Assembly: GCF_020536995.1 (NCBI RefSeq)
Contig: NC_068358.1
Location: 49,753,780-49,817,779 of the forward strand
Length of the DNA stretch: 64,000 nucleotides
Direction: 5' to 3'
DNA from: Dreissena polymorpha
Taxonomy: Eukaryota; Mollusca; Bivalvia; Myida; Dreissenidae
This document shows, piece after piece, positions 35,631-62,079 of the stretch. The translations under genes and the position numbers were made by a program. The notes under the pieces were generated by a model. The model saw only the letters and a program-made list of their open reading frames with translations. It was not told where the DNA came from and searched no databases. The stretch's first letter is position 1, and each line of letters starts with the position of its first letter.

Positions 35631-36560
35631 GACAATGACTGTCAATAGGGTTCATCTGCGAGTCATGATCAATGTAACTATGAAGTTTTATTATCCTAGG
35701 CGTAAGAATTCTTGAGTGATCATCCGGAAACCATTTTACTGTTTCGAGTCAATGTGACCTTGGCCTTTGAACTAGTGACCTGAAAATCAATTGGGGTCAT
35801 CTGCCAGTCATGATCAATGTTCCTATGAAGTTTCATGATCCTAGGCGTAAGCATTCTTGAGTTATCATCCGGAAACCATTTTACTGTTTCGAGTCACTGT
35901 GACCTCGACCTTTGAACTAGTGACCTGAAGATCAAAAGGAGTCATCTGCGAGTTATGATCTATGTTCCTATGAAGTTTCATGATCCAAGGCGTAAGCATT
36001 CTTGAGTTATCATCCGGAAACAATTTTACTATTGTGAGTCACTGTGACCTTGGCCTTTGAACTAGTTACCTGAAATAAATAGGGGTCATCTGCCAGTCAT
36101 GATCAATGTTCCTATGAAGTTTCATGCTCATAGGCGTAAGCATTCTTGAGTTATCATCTGGAAACCATTTTACTATTTCGAATCACTGTGACCTTGACCT
36201 TTGACCTAATTACCTGAAAATCAATAGGGGTCATCTGCCAGTCATGATCAATGTACCTATGAATTTTCATGATCCTCCGGGTAAGCATTCTTGAGTTATC
36301 CGGAAACCATTTTACTGTTTCGAGTCACTGTGACCTTGACCTTTGACCTAGTGACCTGAAAATCAATAAAGGTCGTCTGCGAGTCATGATCAATGTACCT
36401 ATGAAGTTTCATGATCCTAGGTGTAAGCGTTCTTGAGTTATCATCTGGAAACCATTTGCTGGACGGATCGACCGACCGACGGATCGACCGACCGACCGAC
36501 GGACCGAGATGTGCAAAACATTATACCCCCTCTTCTTCAAAGGAGGTATGATAATTACGA
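35631..36560. mobile_element. Tandem-repeat element, family A, about 6-7 units
   Basis: Same unit as 13,026-13,870 (GGGGTCATCTGC, AGTCATGATCAATGT, CTTGAGTTATCATC, GACCTTTGA). It ends in a long GGACGGATCGACCGACCGAC run and ATACCCCCTCTTCTTCAAAG followed by GAGGTAT, again an inverted pair. The family head is not obvious here. Confidence 0.8.
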
Positions 36561-37426
36561 GAGTATATAAGATAATCAAGGTAAATAATGTTCCTCTATT
36601 TATAAAATTGTAAAAAATAAAATCTTAAGTATAAAAATGTCATATACAATGAGCAAAACATGAGCTCTCCAGTAACTCAATGAAGACACTTCAAAAAGAT
36701 TAAAATATATTTTCCTTATATACACACATACCAATAATTTAAATAAAAACAATTCACAAAGCAGACTAAACAGTTCACACAATGGACACATCACAATTGC
36801 GTTTCCATTACTGCATAAAAAAAACAAAATCTATTTACAGTTCAGTTTCCTTGCACGTCTGATAATATTTACAGAAAATTATAAAATCCAAATTACCAAA
36901 ACATGTTTTTCAACATCCTAACTTTATTTACTTATAATATAAACCTGCATATGACACTACCATAATACATGTATTGATCACTAACAATGTATATTTATAA
37001 GCATTCCATCCAAATGATCAATCTGAGATAACCACTTGTGTAATATATACTTAGACAAACATAATAATTTGACTGTATAATAACAAAATATAGCTTTTAT
37101 ATTGAAAGCATGAAACACTAGACAATACATTGCAGTTGGAGTTTTATGAGTGTGTTAATATTCAAGTGCTTTTTTATATACAGAATATGTCATATATTCA
37201 AGCGCAAGCAATATGTTACAGGGGTGAGCTTAAGAACAAACAGTGGGTAGTTCGCTACCAAAAGACTGACTATTATCATTAAATTCACAAGCCAATAATG
37301 TACATGTTGTATATATGCATAAACTGGACCTCCATATGTGATTCTAGAATGCTCATTTACATAAACAATCATGCACAATATTTTAGTTACTATTTTATTT
37401 ATACTATCATACAGATTTCAACATGT
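36561..37426. other. Non-coding, AT-rich; no gene seen
   Basis: Only short chance frames. No repeats recognised. Confidence 0.4.
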
Positions 37427-37430
37427 TTAA

Positions 37431-37874
37431 AGTGATATTATGGGCATTTTTCACTGTTGAATTGAGCTGAAAAGAATAAACAGGTCAACAGAGTAAGATA
37501 AAATGTGGTTACTGACCAATTTTCTGCAACTCATCTTGCTACCAGTTGTTTATAAAAATATATTTTATATTCGATATCTTACGTGACCCACCCAGTCCTG
37601 TAAGCCGAAATGATCCGTAAAACAGAAGTGTGTCTTTGTGTCGTATAAACGAATCTGCACTAAAACTTAATTTAGGTTCACATTGTACATGCGTGATCAT
37701 TTGTCAAACAAACGTACGGTTGATATTCAAATGCATTATTTTCTCTCTCCGTGATATTGTTATAGTATGTTGATGCTGCAATAACAAATATAAGTGTATA
37801 TGAAGTGAAAACACCAACAATAAACAACGGCTGCGATAAACACCTATAAACTGTAAGATGCCCATGATATCACT
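37431..37874. mobile_element. TTAA-flanked MITE
   Basis: Ends AGTGATATTATGGGCA and TGCCCATGATATCACT are inverted with one mismatch and lie inside TTAA at 37,427-37,430 and 37,875-37,878. 444 bp, non-coding. Unrelated in sequence to the other two TTAA elements and without a tRNA-like module. TTAA targets are typical of piggyBac-type transposition. Confidence 0.7.
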
Positions 37875-37959
37875 TTAACTATAGAAACTTGAACATCCTG
37901 GTGGCCATGTTATTCAACTGACCACAACCACTACGATTTAAACGAGTTAATCCAAAAAC

Positions 37960-38380
37960 AAGTCCATGTCAACTACATGGCATGACTTGAACATGCTTGG
38001 TAAAGGACCAACAAACGATGTTGGTGGCAAAGTACCAAACCTTGTGCATTACGGTTTCAAAGGAGAATATTGTGAAACTTTCCATATGACTATATACAGG
38101 AAACATGTAACCACACAGCAGAGCACATTGTAACCCAAGGGGCATGATTTGTACAAATATGTTTCATATACCAAACCTATGTCCCTTGTGGTTTGAAATA
38201 CTTTAAAAGTTTTCACTGTAAAAATATAAAGGAAACCGGTTACACACAGGGCGGGGGAATTTTTACCCCACTAACATGTACGAACTTGGCACAGGACCAC
38301 TATTTGATATTACATTCTAAATACCGAACCTCTGGGCCTTAAATGGTGCAACAGATGCACAAATTACACACAAAAGCAGA
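37960..38380. repeat. Diverged tandem-repeat element, about 150-160-bp unit, 2.5-3 units
   Basis: Parallel segments GGCATGACTTGAACATGCTT / GGCATGATTTGTACAAATAT / CTAACATGTACGAACTTGGC are each followed by a TACCAAACCT(T)GTG-type segment. This looks like another member of the window's short-tandem element class. Confidence 0.5.
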
Positions 38381-39239
38381 CAGGGTTTCCTAAAAGCTCC
38401 AAATAAGCAGTAAGTGCTTTGGTGACCTAAAAACATACATGTGAATTCCTATGTTTTATTACCCATTTGTTTTTTTAACTTTTTTTAGATAAATATTTTA
38501 TTGAATAATGGCCAAATTGTATATTGTTTTCTTTTATTTTCATTCACAGTCTCGGACATAGTGTGTAAAAGACCTGGTGCTATAAAGCAGGGCTTTGTCA
38601 GAACGCTAAGAATATTAAAACACATAAGAACAGCCACAGAAATAAAGAACGCCTATTAAGCAATGACCCAAATATAAGTGGTGATCCCCAATATTTTCTA
38701 AGAAAGCTCATTTTGTCCTCTGTTCAAAAGGGTATTGCAAAAGGAGGCTGGTCAACCATGACCAAAATGTAAGTTTCTAACCATGCAATCAGATGAATGC
38801 CTATAATGCAATATTAAACTATTAACAACCCAACGAAATGTTTCTGATATACAGTATCAGGATACAAACGCTGCAAAACCTCCAAAGTATCAGACACATA
38901 ATAAAGTCATTATCTAATTGCATGATAGTTGGACACTTGTCAGCGAGCAGCTGCTGGCCAATCTAAAACGGTAGCAGTTCATTCTGGTAAGTACTAATGG
39001 CAGTTAATTGTATTTCTTCAATTCTCTTCTTTTGGCATTGTTTCTGACAACAAACAAAAAGTAAATCGGACATTTACTTTTGTTTGTCATATTTGTCTGA
39101 CAGAATTCAGAAGTGTGCAGAATCTTAAACTGCTCATTCAAAGACTTGAGATGACTATATATTACTTTTGAAAAAAGTTCAAAAACCTTAACGAATATAT
39201 AAGGTATTAAATCACAAGTACAATCTTCCATAATTGCTA
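38381..39239. other. Non-coding; no gene seen
   Basis: AT-rich sequence up to the 3' boundary of duplicon copy 2, without recognisable repeats or coding signal. Confidence 0.4.
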
Positions 39240-39544
39240 AGAATAAAATCGTACTTAATGAAACACTTATTCTAAAGCACTATACAACTTAATTTTCTTT
39301 AAAATTATTACCTAAACACTTATATTATATGTCAATTTTCTACCATTCTTTATTTCAATGTTGCATGTAAAGCTATTTATTCGACCTGGTTGTGTCTGAA
39401 GAAATGTCAAAAATCACACTATGCTCTAAAAATAGACGTTGTCAAAATAGTTTGCGTAATGAAATTAACACGCCTTAGTACTTACATTTAATTTATTTAA
39501 CATAAACTTATAATATTTATGATATGCAGTTATTATTTTGAGAT

Positions 39545-39710
39545 CAATCGATCTCTTGTATGTATCTTCAAGTGTCTTTTTAAGTGACAATCTAAGTTAC
39601 ATGCATAACAAACAGCATAAACTGGAAAGTCTTTCTCTTGTATGTATCCACACGTGTCTTATCAAATAACACTCTCAACACACGCATTACCACACACCTC
39701 ACACTTGTAC
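39545..39710 (-). pseudogene. Fossil zinc fingers beyond the ancestral stop, copy 2
   Basis: Counterpart of 681-857: finger-like sequence read out of frame after the shared HTGV-stop. It confirms that the C-terminal shortening predates the duplication. Confidence 0.55.
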
Positions 39711-53766
<14,056 letters not shown>

Positions 53767-54514
53767 CTGGAAATTATTACGGTAACAGATAAACATGGTC
53801 GTCTAGAGGCATTAACTTGAGAGGGTATTAAAACAGTAGCATTGACAACCATGCAAGACATTTATGCTTAAATATTGCCAATAGCTTGGCATTTGCAATC
53901 ATAAAGTAAAGCATTCTTAAATAATAATTATGTTTAATTTATTTAAAAAAAAATCATCTTCTCTTTTCATAGATCTGAATTAACAAGACCTTGTCGCACT
54001 AGTAACTAATACATCCCGGCGTTGCATGTAGTAATTTGCAGCAAGTAATGGCAATGACAAATAGGACCCTAGTAGACCTCAGGGCGCTGGACATGTACCC
54101 CAGACAGTATTGAAAATGCGAACACAAATTCCTGCAATTGGGAGGTTATTAAATCTACTTTAAGCATGGTATTCTCTATTTTGTCAGCATTAAACAAAAA
54201 ATTTAAACCCTCATTATCATTTTGTGTCTTCATTTCAAGTTTTATGTCTTTCAGCAAGTATACAAACACATGTTTTTGAAACAAAGGATGGACAATCTTA
54301 AGCAGATGTGGCAATACAAGCAGAAACAGCCAAACCATAGCACTGATTAGATCGCACAAACAAACAATAATCTGAATTCAAATTTATATGATAAATCTGT
54401 CTGCTCACAGACCGGTGCGAGAGAAATTACTTATACATGTGAATGAAAGCAATGACCCATGTATATCTGTTCTAAGAATAAAAGGGAAAACGCTGACTGA
54501 ACATGAAACAAGTG
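53767..54514. other. 5' flank or upstream intron of PRDM9-like copy 2
   Basis: Matches 8,435-8,900 in copy 1. No conserved coding frame between the two copies, so no upstream exon is called. Confidence 0.5.
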
Positions 54515-56465
54515 TTCCGCGGTCGGATACATATGCCCCCCAACAGGGCTTTCATCTAGTGACCCCAATTTCAATAGGGGTCATCTACTGTCCAAGGCAT
54601 ATGCGCATGTGAAGTAACAAGCCAATCGGTCATTTCGTTGATGAGTTATTGATCGGAAACAATTTTCACACTGATAGTGAAAGTGACCTTGACCTTTGAC
54701 CTAGTGACCCCAATTTCAATAGAGTTCATCTACTGTCCAAGACCAATACCAACGAGTAGTATCAAGCCAATAAGTCGATGCGTTGATGAGTTATTGATCA
54801 GAAACGCTTTACCCACTTATTGAGCCAGTGACCATGACCTTTGACCTAGTGACCCCAATTTCTTAAGATGTCATCTACTGTCCAAGGTCAATGCACATGT
54901 GAAGTGTCAAGCAAATTGGTGGATCAGTTGACGATTTATTAATCGGAAAGGATTTCAAACTTAGTGTGTGACAGTGACCTTGACCTTTGACCTACTGACC
55001 CTTATTTAAAAAGGGGCCATCTACGGTCCAAGGCTAATGCACGTGTGAAATATTAAGCAAATCGGTGAATCAGTTGATGAGTTATTGATAGGAAACTATT
55101 TCACACTTAGTGTGTAACAGTTACCTTGACCTTTGACCTATAAACCCCAATTTTAATACGGTCATCTATTTCCAAGCCTACAAGGCGATGTGCACACTTG
55201 AAGTATCAAGCCAATCGGAAAATCAATTGATGAGTTATTGATCGGAAACGATTTTACTTTAAATATGTAACAGTGACCTTTACCTTTGACCTAGTGACCT
55301 CAATAATTTGAAAAGGGGTAATCTAGTGTCCAACGCCACTATACATGTTTAGTATCAAGAAAATCGGTCAATTGATTGACAAGTTATTGATTTGGAACGA
55401 TTTCCACACTTAGTGTGAAAGTTATCTTGACCTTTGACCTTGTGACCCCAATGTCAATAGGGGCCATTTACTTCCAAGGCCAATTCACATGCGAAGCATC
55501 AAGCCGAGTTATTAATCGGAAACGATTTTCACACTTAGTGTGTTAGTGACCTTGACCTTTGATCTAGAGACCCCAATTTCAATTGGACTCATCTACTGTC
55601 CAAAGCCAATGTATATGTGAAGTATCAAGCCAATCGGTCGATTGGTTGTCGAGGTATTGATAGGAAATGATTTTCTCACTTAGTGTGATAGTGACCTTGA
55701 CATTTTACCTAGTGACGCCAAATTCAATTGGGCCATCTACTGTCTAATGCCAATACACATGTGAAGTATCAAGCCAATCAGTCAATTTGTTGACCAGTTA
55801 TTGATCGGAAATGATTTTCACACCTAAGTGTTATAGTGACCTTGACATTTGACCTAGTGACCTCAATTTATGTAGGGGTCGTCTACTGTCCAAGGCCATT
55901 GCATATGTGAATTATCAAGCCGATGGGTCAATTGGTTGACGAGTTATTGATCAGAAACGATGTTCACACTTTGTGTGAAAGTAACCTTGACCTTTGCCCT
56001 AGTGACCCCAATTTCAATAGGGGTCATCTACTGTCCAAGGCCAATGCATATGTGACGTATAAAGCCAATCTGTCAATTCTTTGACGAGTAAGTGACTGAC
56101 AATAATTTTCACTTAGTGAGTTAGTGACCTTGACCATTGACCTAGTGACCCCAATGTCAAAAGGGGTCATCAACTGTCCAAGGCCAATGCACATGTGAAG
56201 TATCAAGCCAATCCGTCAATTCTTTAACAATTTATTGATCGGAAACAATTGTACTCTTTATATGTAACAGTGACCTTGACCTTTGACTTCAATTTCAATA
56301 AGATTCATCTACTTCTAAGGCCAGTGCACATGCACAATATGTTGCCGATTGCTCAATTCGTTGACGAGTTATTGATCGGCAACGATTTTCACACTCAGTG
56401 TTATAGTGCCCTTGACCTTTGACCTAGTGTCCCAATTTCAATAGGGGTCATCTACTTCTAAAGCC
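54515..56465. mobile_element. Tandem-repeat element, family B (about 138-bp unit, about 14 units)
   Basis: Head ACAAGTGTTCCGCGGTCGGA then ATATGCCCCCCAACAGGGCT. Units carry GTGACCTTGACCTTTGACC, TAGTGACCCCAATTTCAATA, GGGGTCATCTACTGTCCAAG and AAGTATCAAGCCAATCGGTC. The last unit stops at CCAATGCACTG where the LINE remnant begins; no GGAC-run tail was seen. Copy 1 has nothing equivalent here. Confidence 0.8.
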
Positions 56466-58145
56466 AATGCACTGCAACAGCTGACTTCCAGAGACTCTTT
56501 GGATGGCACTCAAACCAGTTCATGCTGCAGCTAGGCCAGGATCTCAACAAAGCATGTGAAATGGACAGAAAACATTCTGGAAAATTGTAGAAAGTCCAGA
56601 AAAAGATTAAATAGGACACATGAAAGTGCTGACATTAAATTCCATAACAAGACATACAGTGTTGCACAAGAGTTTACTGAACAATGAAGTAACTATTTCA
56701 AGATACAGTACACTCTGTCAGATAACCCTACACTTGGAAACGAATGGAAACAACGCACGAAAAACAGGGTACAAATTTTGATGTCAACCAAGTGTGATGT
56801 CTGCCAGTAAAGACTGTCCAACCGGTGAAGCCGCCAGATCTGATACCATATGTTACAAACATTTAGTTATTGTGGTAGATATGCTTTCCCCCATCATAGC
56901 AAACATGTTCACATATATGTTGCAAAATGTTTTTGTCGCAGATGAAATGAAAACGTGTGATAATAACACTTCATACATGAATTAAACAACGTAAAGACAA
57001 ACCAAACAACTATCGAGTTATATCCTTGACTTTAAGCTCTATGAAATGATTATTCTGCAACGCTGCAAGAACCAACTGACGTGGTGTCTAAATGAGCAGC
57101 TGGGCGGTTTCCAGGAGCAACTCCTTTGCTTAATGACTTCATTTGTTATGCGCGAGAGCGTGTTTTACGCCGTGAAAACAAAAGCTTGGTGTACGTCTGC
57201 TCTCTGAATTGTCGTCAGGCTTTCGACCGGGTCTGGCACGAAGGCCTTATTTACAAGTTGACTCAGGCCAATGAGGCCGGCCTTGACGCAACTATGCTCC
57301 TGAATATAAACATCACAAGTTGCGCAAGTTAAAATATCAGAAGCCTTCCAAATTAAAGAGGGGAACAGGCAGGGAAGCAAAACATCACCCATCCTGTATC
57401 TGACTTTCATCAAGGACCTTATTTAAGAACTGACAGAGAGTGGGTACGGTTTATTTACAGTATGTTTAGTATGAACTTTTTGCACCGACCGTTGCTAAGG
57501 ATATGATTCTAATATCATTATCCCACCATGGGCTACAATGCATGATATCCATTTGAAACAAGTACTCTAAGCAATGGCGGTTTGAGTATAACTCCAACAA
57601 GTGTGGCATTATCGCCTTTAATGACAGTCACAGTGTAAGGTCTTGTCTTGAAAGAAAGAGGTATGTAGTTAAATTTTACAACCACCTCGGTCTTATATGC
57701 AAAGAATCACTTTCTTCAACAAAATCACCGAACGACGCTAGCAACAAACTGCGAGGAACCTTCCTTAACATACATACAAGCAAACGAGCTTTAAAAGACC
57801 TGACACAGGTTTTGCTTGACAAACATTTATTGAAACTGTCTACCAGCACTGACTTTTCACTCAAGGTGTAAGATATTGAATTGCTCGAAACATGTCTTGA
57901 CGCAAGAAAACTTAAATTTTTGGGGCAGTTATGCAATGCAGTCTTCCTTGTAGATACGTGACCAAGCATGTTTTCCTGAATAGACTGACAAGATTTCTCA
58001 ACAATGATTTTCAATACCAAGGATATATCCCTGATATATTTAGGTTACTTCAAAAGTATGATCTAAATAAATATCTAAATATGTACTTAAAGTCTCCTAT
58101 AACGCTCAAAATCAACGAAACTTTCGTAAAGTATTTCGTAAAATA
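56466..58145 (+). pseudogene. LINE remnant shared by both duplicons (copy 2)
   Basis: Pre-RT region (about 56,490-56,700), RT pieces (LGGFQEQ near 57,097; RQAFDRVWHEGLIYKL near 57,211; a RQGSKTSPILYLTFIKDL stretch near 57,367), then a C-terminal piece KHVFLNRLTRFLNND..YIPDIFRLLQKYDLN (57,960-58,070). Frames are broken many times. Copy 1 holds fragments of the same insertion at 8,925-11,780, so it predates the duplication. Confidence 0.75.
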
Positions 58146-61100
58146 AAGTTAACACCTAAACAATCAGTGTTCCTTATAGCAATAGCCACAATTTCAACGC
58201 TAGATGTTGTATGATTACATAGATTTTTGTTGATACAATATGCTCGTTTTTATTTATTTGTGACCACAATAAATTCCATGTTAATTTCCTACGAATATAT
58301 CTATTTATACGACACACGAACACTAAAAAGGTACCATGCTAAAACAATAATAAAAACGAGCATTTTGTATCCACAAACATCTTCTTTACCAGACCACATC
58401 TGGCGTTGAAATTTCGGCAATTGCCATAAGGAAATATGATTTTTAATTATTTAGCTTTATTTCATGAAATATTGTACGAAATTTTCGTTGATTTTGAGTA
58501 GTTATGTTACTTTAAGTAAAGGAACCTTTGTGTCAAAAATGCAGTGGACGAGCATTTTCCAGAGACAAGTGACAAACCCATCCAGAAAAGCCAGGTATTC
58601 TGAAATATGCACTTGAAGACCTGGCTTGTCCACGATAATGCCGAAGGACAGTAACCCTTACAGTATGTGCCTTATGCAATCTCGAAATCCCATCCAGAAT
58701 TGCTGTCCATAGTGAAATGAGTGAATAAAGCGGTAGGGTTCATGTTATCAAGATTATACGCAGAACAGTGTCACAAGTGCTCAAGATGGTGTGACAATAT
58801 TATTGAACACTTACTTTTTTCTGCCCTTATAATATTACCCACATAACACGCATGAGAGCACTCTAATTCAAACTTGCAGGGTATACTTCTACTTACAATA
58901 CAGCAGTTTATCGCTTGAACAACAAGCAGACATATTGATGTATCAAACGTTCCTAAACGCAGGCGGGTCAAACTTTACAATGCTTAAAATGTTATATCGT
59001 GGGCTAAACGGATACGTCTAACAAGTAACAAACTTGCTCGGGCATTGAGGTTGTAGATACTAGAATTGGTTTGAGAATACATGTGCATGTCATTATGTGT
59101 ATTCACTTATTATTTTATATACGGTATTGGTGCACTATAATATTATATGTTTAATGTTTACACCACATGCATACTTTTTCTGTTTCATTGACCTCTAAAA
59201 GATTTATTTTTTCTTAACAAAATCAATTTAATTCCATACAGATAAATAATAGTTCAAATATATGTGTATATAAGTTAACTCAGTTTCTAATGTCAATGTA
59301 TGATGTGCTGATGGCTAAAGAAGTGCAAGATATTGTACTATGTATACATATTTGTCTTATGCTTTTTGTTAATAATTTTTTAATGTGTATCTTATTACTT
59401 GTTCTGCTTTTCATGTATTTGGAGGAAATAAAGTTACATACCGTATACCTTAATTGTTTTTAAATAAAAATTGTTAATACAAAACATGTGTTTTCTGTTC
59501 TTGAAAGTAAATCTCAAATTTTGCGTGCTGAAATATCTGTAATATTGGAAAACATACAAACATTGATTTTATTTCTTTCTTATAATTATATAATTCATGT
59601 AACATGTATGCCATATTTAAGCCAAAACAGGACATTTTTTAAATTCAACAGGATATGTGACATTTGACTAGAACATGTTAACTAATATTAATGCAAGTTA
59701 TATTATTTTTTCTCAAGAAACACGCGTGCCATATTTCTCTTAAGTCACGGAAAATTTTCATAAAGATGTTTAAAAATAAATATTTAAGAAAAATATGACC
59801 ATGAATTATTATAAACATAATTATACACTTTAGTCTTTATGTTTGTTGCTTTTCTTTCAATGTTTATGGTCTGTAAACATCAAAATAATTGATTGTGTTG
59901 ACAGTGTAAAACCACCAGGTTGAAAATGAGGTGCTTCTTGAGTAGTGGGTTCTGATTTGCTACACAGTTGGTTAACATGTGGCTATGATATTAATTAGCA
60001 AAAACATTATTTTGAATGAAATATCATCAACTTATAACGAAAAATCAACTTCTCTCAGTCTGAAAACAAAAATCACTATAACAATTACATATATAAATTA
60101 TTCAACTCAAAGTGACCTGACAATAGGGTGCATTGACGTGAACAGCAATTACTTCATCAATTAATCATTGTTTTCATCGTTCATTGTTTAAATGAATTCA
60201 GTCTTGTTAATTTAATTAAACGCAAAAATGAATTTCCTTTCCCAGAACCGCTATAGCAAAAATTATCAACGGCTCTGGGAGTACAGTTTGTCAACCAGTT
60301 CCGGATAATCAGCAGTTCTGATTAATTTGTATCAAATTTTCCATGAAACCCCAATAAACAAAATTATAAGTGTCTATGGTAAACATTAGGTACAGGAATA
60401 AATTAGCAAAGATTTAGCATGAAAGCTTATGTATTATGCTTACAGGGGGGGGGGATAAATACAGCAAAAAGTTAACCGGAACTGATTGAATAAGTTACCG
60501 GTATGTTTTGAAATGTGCATATTATTATTTTCAAATTAACTTTTTGCTGATTGAAAACAAATGCCATGACTTACCTAACCCGTTATCTAGTCCAACTTTT
60601 TGACGCTCTAAAATATTAAGCTACTTATTATACATGTATAGTTCTGGCTACCATAACTTTAAATGTCGCTTTTTATGATTTTTGACAAGCGCGCCTTTAT
60701 ATGTCAATTAATAATATATAAACTGTACGCTGAAGTTTCTTTAGCTGATACATGTATTGGTAATATTTCACATGTATTGGTAATATTTCCCTAAGAAATT
60801 AGCCCATATAAAAAGAATCTCTAAATTCTTTGCGCGTCTTATAAATAAGACTTACCTGTTATCATACAAAATAAATTTTACTCTTTATTTTTACATCTTT
60901 TCACATTGACACTAAATCCCAAAAGAAATTATTGTGGTCATAAGAATCAAAGACCTATAGAATTATCTATAGGTCTTTGTAAGAATTAACGATTTTTGCC
61001 GGGTTTTTCTAAACTGCCAGGTTGACTGACTGTATGTTTTTACGGACCAATGTGTTGACCTGTATAACTTTATATTGCACTCGTCCTTAGAATACTGTAT

Positions 61101-62079
61101 GCAATCAATCATGCTGATTGTAAATAAGTTTATTTAAATATAATTAAAATAATATATTCTGTTGTAATAACAAATCCTGTCACAAGGAGGCTACTTTAAC
61201 ACACTTATCCTCCAATTACCTTGAGTCGAGCATGACCCAAAGTCGATCACTTTGTTTACATTGAAAACGCGGCTCTCGTGATAACGTCAGACGCATGCGC
61301 TCCGAGTATTTTGTTTTACTAACATAGCTTCGACACTTTTTTTTTAACCGACCCAATTTTTACTTGGCTGAAATCACTTACATTAAATGGCGCTATTCCA
61401 TAGATAAAAAATTGTAAAAAATAAATGTCTGTACAAGAATACTTATTTCATCTTGTTTAAACTTTAAACACCTTTACTGCATATGTACACACCAACTGCA
61501 TGCCCATATTTGGAAATCTGAATGAATTATGGAACTTTTATATACCCCAGGGGTGAAAATAAACTGGACAAAAGCCGAGCGTGAGGGTGGTTTTGAAAAA
61601 ATCGGTATATTTTTTTATAAAGCATGGAAAGCCTTACTTTAAACATATTTTATTTCCAGATAATGACATTATACAAATATATACATTGGTCCATACATAC
61701 AAAATGGAAAAAGGGTTAGACCTGAAGTTCTTCAACATTATCGGGGGTCCTTCCCTTGCGATAGTTTTAACATGTTGAAATGGTGACAAATTTACATAAA
61801 ATATTAATCATGTCATTTACACAGTATATACACTTGGGAACATAAATCTCAATAATTATATTTATTATATGATGACATCAGTACTACTAATAATAACAGT
61901 TGTTACCAAAAATAGTAATACAAATAGTAATAATAATAATTAATCAAAAATATAATAATGAGTGTTAAGAAAATATACATATAACTTATACAAAAAGGAT
62001 ATTAATAATGATAATAATACATATAGTAATAAAGATATTAATAAAGATAGTAATAAGTCCTGTCCAGCAAAATGGAAAA
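58146..62079. other. Non-coding; right part of duplicon copy 2, then unique sequence
   Basis: No gene seen. Patches match copy 1 (60,205-60,275; 61,040-61,225). A perfect hairpin lies at 60,948-60,979. 61,860-62,070 is rich in AATAATAAT-type repeats and probably forms the 3' UTR or tail of the minus-strand LINE. Confidence 0.45.
60948..60979. other. Perfect 14-bp hairpin with 4-base loop
   Basis: CAAAGACCTATAGA (60,948-60,961) and TCTATAGGTCTTTG (60,966-60,979) are exact inverses. No gene is adjacent. Similar in form, not sequence, to the hairpin at 32,652-32,682. Confidence 0.7.

Noticed and set aside
54069-54359. 96-codon minus-strand frame upstream of PRDM9-like copy 2, considered as a KRAB or 5' exon
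   Set aside because: The homologous sequence in copy 1 (8,590-8,740) has stops in the matching frame, and the residues show no KRAB features.
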